From Edaphochlamys debaryana (Eukaryota > Chlorophyta > Chlorophyceae > Chlamydomonadales), in NCBI GenBank assembly GCA_016858145.1, contig JAEHOE010000041.1, positions 744,001 through 808,000 on the forward strand: a DNA stretch of 64,000 nucleotides, in the 5' to 3' direction. A program made the translations under genes and the position numbers. The notes below the pieces were generated by a model. That model had not been told where the DNA came from, did not search any database, and was given only the letters and a program-made list of their open reading frames with translations. Positions 54,840 to 64,000 of the stretch are shown here, in pieces. Position 1 is the first letter of the stretch. Each line of letters opens with the position of its first letter.

Positions 54840-57800
54840 CTTGATTGCCGGGGCACACTTGTCCGTGCGTCAGGGCATGCACTTGTCCACAGCACACCCA
54901 CGGTCTGCAGGGCTGGGCTGGGCAGTTCTGAAACGCAGCGGGTGGGGTGTTGCATGCCGGGGCACACTTGTCCGTGCGCCAGGGCACGCACTTGTCCACA
55001 GCACACCCACGGTCTGCAGGGCTGGGCTGGGCAGTTCTGAAACGCAGCGGGTGGGGTGTTGCATGCCGGGGCACACTTGTCCGTGCGCCAGGGCACGCAC
55101 TTGTCCACGGCACACCCACGGTCTGCAGGGCTGGGCTGGGCAGTTCTGAAATGCAGCGGGTGGGTGGGGTGTTGCATGCCGGGGCACACTTGTCCGTGCG
55201 TCAGGGCATGCACTTGTCCACAGCATACCCACGGTCTGCAGGGCTGGGCTGGGCAGTTCTAGAACGTAGCGGGTGGGGTGTTGCATGCCGGGGCACACTT
55301 GTCCGTGCGCCAGGGCACGCACTTGTCCACAGCACACCCACGGTCTGCAGGGCTGGGCTGTGCAGTTCTGAAACGCAGCGGGCGGGTGGGGTGTTGCATG
55401 CCGGGGCACACTTGTCCGTGCTCCAGGGCACGCACTTGTCCACAGCACACCCACGGTCTGCAGGGCTGGGCTGGGCAGTTCTGAAACGCAGCGGGTGGGG
55501 GTGTTGCATGCCGGGGCACACTTGTCCGTGCGCCAGGGCACGCACTTGTCCACAGCACACCCACGGTCTGCAGGGCTGGGCTGTGCAGTTCTGAAACGCA
55601 GCGGGTGGGGTGTTGCATGCCGGGGCACACTTGTCCGTGCGCCAGGGCACGCACTTGTCCACGGCACACCCACGGTCTGCAGGGCTGGGCTGGACAGTTC
55701 TAGAACGTTGCGGGTGGGGTGTTGCATGCCGGGGCACACTTGTCCGTGCGCCAGGGCACGCACTTGTCCACAGCATACCCACGGTCTGCAGGGCTGGGCT
55801 GGGCAGTTCTAGAACGTAGCGGGTGGGGTGTTGCATGCCGGGGCACACTTGTCCGTGCGCCAGGGCACGCACTTGTCCACAGCACACCCACGGTCTGCAG
55901 GGCTGGGCTGGGCAGTTCTGAAACGCAGCGGGTGGGGTGTTGCATGCCGGGGCACACTTGTCCGTGCGCCAGGGCACGCACTTGTCCACGGCACACCCAC
56001 GGTCTGCAGGGCTGGGCTGGGCAGTTCTGAAACGCAGCGGGTGGGGTGTTGCATGCCGGGGCACACTTGTCCGTGCGCCAGGGCACGCACTTGTCCACGG
56101 CACACCCACGGTCTGCAGGGCTGGGCTGGGCAGTTCTGAAACGCAGCCGGTGGGTTGGGTGTTGCATGCCGGGGCACACTTGTCCGTGCGTCAGGGCATG
56201 CACTTGTCCACAGCATACCCACGGTCTGCAGGGCTGGGCTGGGCAGTTCTGAAATGCAGCGGGCGGGTGGGGTGTTGCATGCCGGGGCACACTTGTCCGT
56301 GCTCCAGGGCACGCACTTGTCCACAGCACACCCACGGTCTGCAGGGCTGGGCTGGACAGTTCTAGAACGTTGCGGGTGGGGTGTTGCATGCCGGGGCACA
56401 CTTGTCCGTGCGCCAGGGCACGCACTTGTCCACGGCACACCCACGGTCTGCAGGGCTGGGCTGGACAGTTCTAGAACGTTGCGGGTGGGGTGTTGCATGC
56501 CGGGGCACACTTGTCCGTGCGCCAGGGCACGCACTTGTCCACAGCACACCCACGGTCTGCAGGGCTGGGCTGGGCAGTTCTGAAACGCAGCGGGTGGGGT
56601 GTTGCATGCCGGGGCACACTTGTCCGTGCGCCAGGGCACGCACTTGTCCACGGCACACCCACGGTCTGCAGGGCTGGGCTGGACAGTTCTAGAACGTTGC
56701 GGGTGGGGTGTTGCATGCCGGGGCACACTTGTCCGTGCGCCAGGGCACGCACTTGTCCACAGCACACCCACGGTCTGCAGGGCTGGGCTGGGCAGTTCTA
56801 GAACGTAGCGGGTGGGGTGTTGCATGCCGGGGCACACTTGTCCGTGCGCCAGGGCACGCACTTGTCCACGGCACACCCACGGTCTGCAGGGCTGGGCTGG
56901 GCAGTTCTGAAACGCAGCCGGTGGGTTGGGTGTTGCATGCCGGGGCACACTTGTCCGTGCGTCAGGGCATGCACTTGTCCACAGCATACCCACGGTCTGC
57001 AGGGCTGGGCTGGGCAGTTCTAGAACGTAGCGGGTGGGGTGTTGCATGCCGGGGCACACTTGTCCGTGCGCCAGGGCACGCACTTGTCCACAGCACACCC
57101 ACGGTCTGCAGGGCTGGGCTGGGCAGTTCTGAAACGCAGCGGGCGGGTGGGGTGTTGCATGCCGGGGCACACTTGTCCGTGCGCCAGGGCACGCACTTGT
57201 CCACGGCACACCCACGGTCTGCAGGGCTGGGCTGGGCAGTTCTGAAACGCAGCGGGCGGGTGGGGTGTTGCATGCCGGGGCACACGTTTCCGTGCGCCAG
57301 GGCACGCACTTGTCCACAGCACACCCACGGTCTGCAGGGCTGGGCTGGGCAGTTCTAGAACGTAGCGGGTGGGGTGTTGCATGCCGGGGCACACTTGTCC
57401 GTGCGCCAGGGCACGCACTTGTCCACGGCACACCCACGGTCTGCAGGGCTGGGCTGGGCAGTTCTAGAACGTAGCGGGTGGGGTGTTGCATGCCGGGGCA
57501 CACTTGTCCGTGCGCCAGGGCACGCACTTGTCCACAGCACACCCACGGTCTGCAGGGCTGGGCTGGGCAGTTCTGAAACGCAGCGGGCGGGTGGGGTGTT
57601 GCATGCCGGGGCACACTTGTCCGTGCGCCAGGGCACGCACTTGTCCACAGCACACCCACGGTCTGCAGGGCTGGGCTGGACAGTTCTAGAACGTAGCGGG
57701 TGGGGTGTTGCATGCCGGGGCACACTTGTCCGTGCGTCAGGGCATGCACTTGTCCACAGCATACCCACGGTCTGCAGGGCTGGGCTGGGCAGTTCTAGAA

Positions 57801-60800
57801 CGTAGCGGGTGGGGTGTTGCATGCCGGGGCACACTTGTCCGTGCGCCAGGGCACGCACTTGTCCACAGCACACCCACGGTCTGCAGGGCTGGGCTGGGCA
57901 GTTCTGAAACGCAGCGGGCGGGTGGGGTGTTGCATGCCGGGGCACACTTGTCCGTGCGCCAGGGCACGCACTTGTCCACAGCACACCCACGGTCTGCAGG
58001 GCTGGGCTGGGCAGTTCTGAAACGCAGCGGGTGGGGTGTTGCATGCCGGGGCACACTTGTCCGTGCGCCAGGGCACGCACTTGTCCACAGCACACCCACG
58101 GTCTGCAGGGCTGGGCTGGGCAGTTCTGAAACGCAGCGGGCGGATGGGGTGTTGCATGCCGGGGCACACTTGTCCGTGCGCCAGGGCACGCACTTGTCCA
58201 CAGCACACCCACGGTCTGCAGGGCTGGGCTGGGCAGTTCTGAAACGCAGCGGGTGGGGTGTTGCATGCCGGGGCACACTTGTCCGTGCGCCAGGGCACGC
58301 ACTTGTCCACGGCACACCCACGGTCTGCAGGGCTGGGCTGGGCAGTTCTGAAACGCAGCGGGTGGGTGGGGTGTTGCATGCCGGGGCACACTTGTCCGTG
58401 CGTCAGGGCATGCACTTGTCCACAGCATACCCACGGTCTGCAGGGCTGGGCTGGGCAGTTCTAGAACGTAGCGGGTGGGGTGTTGCATGCCGGGGCACAC
58501 TTGTCCGTGCGCCAGGGCACGCACTTGTCCACAGCACACCCACGGTCTGCAGGGCTGGGCTGGGCAGTTCTGAAACGCAGCGGGCGGGTGGGGTGTTGCA
58601 TGCCGGGGCACACTTGTCCGTGCTCCAGGGCACGCACTTGTCCACAGCACACCCACGGTCTGCAGGGCTGGGCTGGGCAGTTCTGAAACGCAGCGGGTGG
58701 GGTGTTGCATGCCGGGGCACACTTGTCCGTGCGCCAGGGCACGCACTTGTCCACAGCACACCCACGGTCTGCAGGGCTGGGCTGGGCAGTTCTGAAACGC
58801 AGCGGGTGGGGTGTTGCATGCCGGGGCACACTTGTCCGTGCGCCAGGGCACGCACTTGTCCACGGCACACCCACGGTCTGCAGGGCTGGGCTGGACAGTT
58901 CTAGAACGTTGCGGGTGGGGTGTTGCATGCCGGGGCACACTTGTCCGTGCGCCAGGGCACGCACTTGTCCACAGCACACCCACGGTCTGCAGGGCTGGGC
59001 TGTGCAGTTCTAGAACGTAGCGGGTGGGGTGTTGCATGCCGGGGCACACTTGTCCGTGCGCCAGGGCACGCACTTGTCCACGGCACACCCACGGTCTGCA
59101 GGGCTGGGCTGGGCAGTTCTGAAACGCAGCCGGTGGGTTGGGTGTTGCATGCCGGGGCACACTTGTCCGTGCGTCAGGGCATGCACTTGTCCACAGCACA
59201 CCCACGGTCTGCAGGGCTGGGCTGGGCAGTTCTGAAACGCAGCGGGTGGGGTGTTGCATGCCGGGGCACACTTGTCCGTGCGCCAGGGCACGCACTTGTC
59301 CACGGCACACCCACGGTCTGCAGGGCTGGGCTGGGCAGTTCTGAAACGCAGCGGGTGGGGTGTTGCATGCCGGGGCACACTTGTCCGTGCGCCAGGGCAC
59401 GCACTTGTCCACGGCACACCCACGGTCTGCAGGGCTGGGCTGGGCAGTTCTAGAACGTAGCGGGTGGGGTGTTGCATGCCGGGGCACACTTGTCCGTGCG
59501 CCAGGGCACGCACTTGTCCACGGCACACCCACGGTCTGCAGGGCTGGGCTGGGCAGTTCTAAAATGCAGCGGGCGGGTGGGGTGTTGCATGCCGGGGCAC
59601 ACTTGTCCGTGCTCCAGGGCACGCACTTGTCCACAGCACACCCACGGTCTGCAGGGCTGGGCTGTGCAGTTCTGAAACGCAGCGGGTGGGGTGTTGCATG
59701 CCGGGGCACACTTGTCCGTGCGCCAGGGCACGCACTTGTCCACAGCACACCCACGGTCTGCAGGGCTGGGCTGGGCAGTTCTGAAACGCAGCGGGTGGGG
59801 TGTTGCATGCCGGGGCACACTTGTCCGTGCGCCAGGGCACGCACTTGTCCACGGCAAACCCACGGTCTGCAGGGCTGGGCTGGACAGTTCTAGAACGTTG
59901 CGGGTGGGGTGTTGCATGCCGGGGCACACTTGTCCGTGCGCCAGGGCACGCACTTGTCCACAGCACACCCACGGTCTGCAGGGCTGGGCTGGGCAGTTCT
60001 AGAACGTAGCGGGTGGGGTGTTGCATGCCGGGGCACACTTGTCCGTGCGCCAGGGCACGCACTTGTCCACAGCACACCCACGGTCTGCAGGGCTGGGCTG
60101 GGCAGTTCTGAAACGCAGCGGGCGGGTGGGGTGTTGCATGCCGGGGCACACTTGTCCGTGCGCCAGGGCACGCACTTGTCCACGGCACACCCACGGTCTG
60201 CAGGGCTGGGCTGGGCAGTTCTGAAACGCAGCGGGCGGGTGGGGTGTTGCATGCCGGGGCACACGTTTCCGTGCGCCAGGGCACGCACTTGTCCACAGCA
60301 CACCCACGGTCTGCAGGGCTGGGCTGGGCAGTTCTAGAACGTAGCGGGTGGGGTGTTGCATGCCGGGGCACACTTGTCCGTGCGCCAGGGCACGCACTTG
60401 TCCACGGCACACCCACGGTCTGCAGGGCTGGGCTGGGCAGTTCTGAAACGCAGCGGGTGGGGTGTTGCATGCCGGGGCACACTTGTCCGTGCGCCAGGGC
60501 ACGCACTTGTCCACGGCACACCCACGGTCTGCAGGGCTGGGCTGGGCAGTTCTAGAACGTAGCGGGTGGGGTGTTGCATGCCGGGGCACACTTGTCCGTG
60601 CGCCAGGGCACGCACTTGTCCACAGCACACCCACGGTCTGCAGGGCTGGGCTGGGCAGTTCTAGAACGTAGCGGGTGGGGTGTTGCATGCCGGGGCACAC
60701 TTGTCCGTGCGCCAGGGCACGCACTTGTCCACGGCACACCCACGGTCTGCAGGGCTGGGCTGGGCAGTTCTGAAACGCAGCCGGTGGGTTGGGTGTTGCA

Positions 60801-63800
60801 TGCCGGGGCACACTTGTCCGTGCGTCAGGGCATGCACTTGTCCACAGCATACCCACGGTCTGCAGGGCTGGGCTGGGCAGTTCTGAAATGCAGCGGGCGG
60901 GTGGGGTGTTGCATGCCGGGGCACACTTGTCCGTGCTCCAGGGCACGCACTTGTCCACAGCACACCCACGGTCTGCAGGGCTGGGCTGTGCAGTTCTGAA
61001 ACGCAGCGGGTGGGGTGTTGCATGCCGGGGCACACTTGTCCGTGCGCCAGGGCACGCACTTGTCCACAGCACACCCACGGTCTGCAGGGCTGGGCTGGGC
61101 AGTTCTGAAACGCAGCGGGTGGGGTGTTGCATGCCGGGGCACACTTGTCCGTGCGCCAGGGCACGCACTTGTCCACAGCACACCCACGGTCTGCAGGGCT
61201 GGGCTGGGCAGTTCTGAAACGCAGCGGGTGGGGTGTTGCATGCCGGGGCACACTTGTCCGTGCGCCAGGGCACGCACTTGTCCACAGCACACCCACGGTC
61301 TGCAGGGCTGGGCTGGGCAGTTCTGAAACGCAGCGGGCGGGTGGGGTGTTGCATGCCGGGGCACACTTGTCCGTGCGCCAGGGCACGCACTTGTCCACAG
61401 CACACCCACGGTCTGCAGGGCTGGGCTGGGCAGTTCTGAAACGCAGCGGGTGGGGTGTTGCATGCCGGGGCACACTTGTCCGTGCGCCAGGGCACGCACT
61501 TGTCCACGGCACACCCACGGTCTGCAGGGCTGGGCTGGGCAGTTCTAGAACGTAGCGGGTGGGGTGTTGCATGCCGGGGCACACTTGTCCGTGCGCCAGG
61601 GCACGCACTTGTCCACAGCACACCCACGGTCTGCAGGGCTGGGCTGGGCAGTTCTAGAACGTAGCGGGTGGGGTGTTGCATGCCGGGGCACACTTGTCCG
61701 TGCGCCAGGGCACGCACTTGTCCACGGCACACCCACGGTCTGCAGGGCTGGGCTGGGCAGTTCTGAAACGCAGCCGGTGGGTTGGGTGTTGCATGCCGGG
61801 GCACACTTGTCCGTGCGTCAGGGCATGCACTTGTCCACAGCATACCCACGGTCTGCAGGGCTGGGCTGGGCAGTTCTGAAATGCAGCGGGCGGGTGGGGT
61901 GTTGCATGCCGGGGCACACTTGTCCGTGCTCCAGGGCACGCACTTGTCCACAGCACACCCACGGTCTGCAGGGCTGGGCTGTGCAGTTCTGAAACGCAGC
62001 GGGTGGGGTGTTGCATGCCGGGGCACACTTGTCCGTGCGCCAGGGCACGCACTTGTCCACAGCACACCCACGGTCTGCAGGGCTGGGCTGGGCAGTTCTG
62101 AAACGCAGCGGGTGGGGTGTTGCATGCCGGGGCACACTTGTCCGTGCGCCAGGGCACGCACTTGTCCACGGCACACCCACGGTCTGCAGGGCTGGGCTGG
62201 ACAGTTCTAGAACGTTGCGGGTGGGGTGTTGCATGCCGGGGCACACTTGTCCGTGCGCCAGGGCACGCACTTGTCCACAGCACACCCACGGTCTGCAGGG
62301 CTGGGCTGGGCAGTTCTAGAACGTAGCGGGTGGGGTGTTGCATGCCGGGGCACACTTGTCCGTGCGCCAGGGCACGCACTTGTCCACAGCACACCCACGG
62401 TCTGCAGGGCTGGGCTGGGCAGTTCTGAAACGCAGCGGGTGGGGTGTTGCATGCCGGGGCACACTTGTCCGTGCGCCAGGGCACGCACTTGTCCACAGCA
62501 CACCCACGGTCTGCAGGGCTGGGCTGGGCAGTTCTGAAACGCAGCGGGTGGGGTGTTGCATGCCGGGGCACACTTGTCCGTGCGCCAGGGCACGCACTTG
62601 TCCACAGCACACCCACGGTCTGCAGGGCTGGGCTGGGCAGTTCTGAAACGCAGCGGGCGGGTGGGGTGTTGCATGCCGGGGCACACTTGTCCGTGCGCCA
62701 GGGCACGCACTTGTCCACAGCACACCCACGGTCTGCAGGGCTGGGCTGGGCAGTTCTGAAACGCAGCGGGTGGGGTGTTGCATGCCGGGGCACACTTGTC
62801 CGTGCGCCAGGGCACGCACTTGTCCACGGCACACCCACGGTCTGCAGGGCTGGGCTGGGCAGTTCTAGAACGTAGCGGGTGGGGTGTTGCATGCCGGGGC
62901 ACACTTGTCCGTGCGCCAGGGCACGCACTTGTCCACAGCACACCCACGGTCTGCAGGGCTGGGCTGGGCAGTTCTAGAACGTAGCGGGTGGGGTGTTGCA
63001 TGCCGGGGCACACTTGTCCGTGCGCCAGGGCACGCACTTGTCCACGGCACACCCACGGTCTGCAGGGCTGGGCTGGGCAGTTCTGAAACGCAGCCGGTGG
63101 GTTGGGTGTTGCATGCCGGGGCACACTTGTCCGTGCGCCAGGGCACGCACTTGTCCACAGCATACCCACGGTCTGCAGGGCTGGGCTGGGCAGTTCTGAA
63201 ATGCAGCGGGCGGGTGGGGTGTTGCATGCCGGGGCACACTTGTCCGTGCGCCAGGGCACGCACTTGTCCACAGCACACCCACGGTCTGCAGGGCTGGGCT
63301 GTGCAGTTCTGAAACGCAGCGGGTGGGGTGTTGCATGCCGGGGCACACTTGTCCGTGCGCCAGGGCACGCACTTGTCCACAGCACACCCACGGTCTGCAG
63401 GGCTGGGCTGTGCAGTTCTGAAACGCAGCGGGTGGGGTGTTGCATGCCGGGGCACACTTGTCCGTGCGCCAGGGCACGCACTTGTCCACGGCACACCCAC
63501 GGTCTGCAGGGCTGGGCTGGGCAGTTCTAGAACGTAGCGGGTGGGGTGTTGCATGCCGGGGCACACTTGTCCGTGCGCCAGGGCACGCACTTGTCCACAG
63601 CACACCCACGGTCTGCAGGGCTGGGCTGGGCAGTTCTAGAACGTAGCGGGTGGGGTGTTGCATGCCGGGGCACACTTGTCCGTGCGCCAGGGCACGCACT
63701 TGTCCACGGCACACCCACGGTCTGCAGGGCTGGGCTGGGCAGTTCTGAAACGCAGCCGGTGGGTTGGGTGTTGCATGCCGGGGCACACTTGTCCGTGCGC

Positions 63801-64000
63801 CAGGGCACGCACTTGTCCACGGCACACCCACGGTCTGCAGGGCTGGGCTGGGCAGTTCTAGAACGTAGCGGGTGGGGTGTTGCATGCCGGGGCACACTTG
63901 TCCGTGCGCCAGGGCACGCACTTGTCCACAGCACACCCACGGTCTGCAGGGCTGGGCTGGGCAGTTCTGAAACGCAGCGGGCGGGTGGGGTGTTGCATGC
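54840..64000. repeat. 109/113-bp satellite array, about 80 monomers, continues beyond window
   Basis: The monomer reads GGGTGGGGTGTTGCATGCCG, then GGGCACACTTGTCCGTGCGC, CAGGGCACGCACTTGTCCAC, AGCACACCCACGGTCTGCAG, GGCTGGGCTGGGCAGTTCTG and AAACGCAGC. Variants mark monomer types: TCAGGGCATGC, CTCCAGGGCAC, CAGCATACCC, AGAACGTAGC, GAACGTTGC, GAAATGCAGC, and a four-base insertion giving 113 bp. Variant order repeats at larger scale: the run at 60680 recurs at 61673 (993 bp) and the run at 57039, with its rare CACACGTTTCC variant, recurs at 60018 (2,979 bp, three times 993). This is higher-order structure of the kind made by unequal exchange. Each monomer contains two related ACTTGTCC sub-blocks. 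Long ORFs arise only because the monomer is nearly stop-free; they are not treated as genes. It could be subtelomeric, centromeric or interstitial. Confidence 0.95.

Noticed and set aside
54840..64000. Many long ORFs on both strands, up to about 830 codons
   Set aside because: They follow from a nearly stop-free 109/113-bp satellite read through shifting frames. There is no start context, domain or intron structure.
54840..64000. CRISPR-like appearance of regularly spaced repeats
   Set aside because: Repeats are head-to-tail with no unique spacers, and the host is eukaryotic.

Overview
This window looks like nuclear DNA of a chlorophycean (volvocalean/Chlamydomonas-type) green alga. The evidence is very high GC with strong G/C third positions, many short GT-AG introns with C-rich tracts before the acceptor, a secreted Ser-Pro-rich cell-wall-type glycoprotein, and long Ala/Gly/Pro-rich disordered proteins. 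No bacterial gene organisation is visible. All gene models below were spliced by hand from splice signals, reading frame and intron phase. The species is not determined.

Layout: (1) 1-2703, 3' part of an ankyrin-repeat gene, plus strand, one repeat per exon. (2) 4117-15229, a 27-exon gene for a predicted lipid-anchored NLR-like protein: an MGCGASK N-terminus, Ala-rich helical region, STAND/NB-ARC-like NTPase and long TPR array. (3) 16641-30246, a GNAT-like acetyltransferase domain fused to about 3,500 low-complexity residues. A well-phased set of exons at 30393-32885 may be its true 3' end or a separate gene. (4) 35789-41137, minus strand, a hydroxyproline-rich-type glycoprotein gene with a 33-bp Ser-Pro repeat tract. 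(5) 41273-52969, an accessory island: an unrecognised gene, a fused membrane/ubiquitin-like/DUF6570-like gene resembling the N-terminal region of Helitron polyproteins, a small minus-strand ORF, and a gene with an RPA70-type zinc-ribbon signature. Eleven copies of a short palindrome (GCATTACC-N4-GGTAATGC type) are scattered through this island and were not noticed elsewhere. (6) 54840-64000, a 109/113-bp satellite array running off the end of the window.

The strongest unusual pattern is local tandem duplication across exon-intron junctions. In the ankyrin, NLR-like and glycoprotein genes, 30-125-bp segments containing a splice donor or acceptor are repeated two to eight times into the adjacent intron, leaving decoy splice sites beside the real one. 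The other main points of interest are the NLR-like architecture, the ubiquitin-like/DUF6570 fusion and the dispersed palindrome family.
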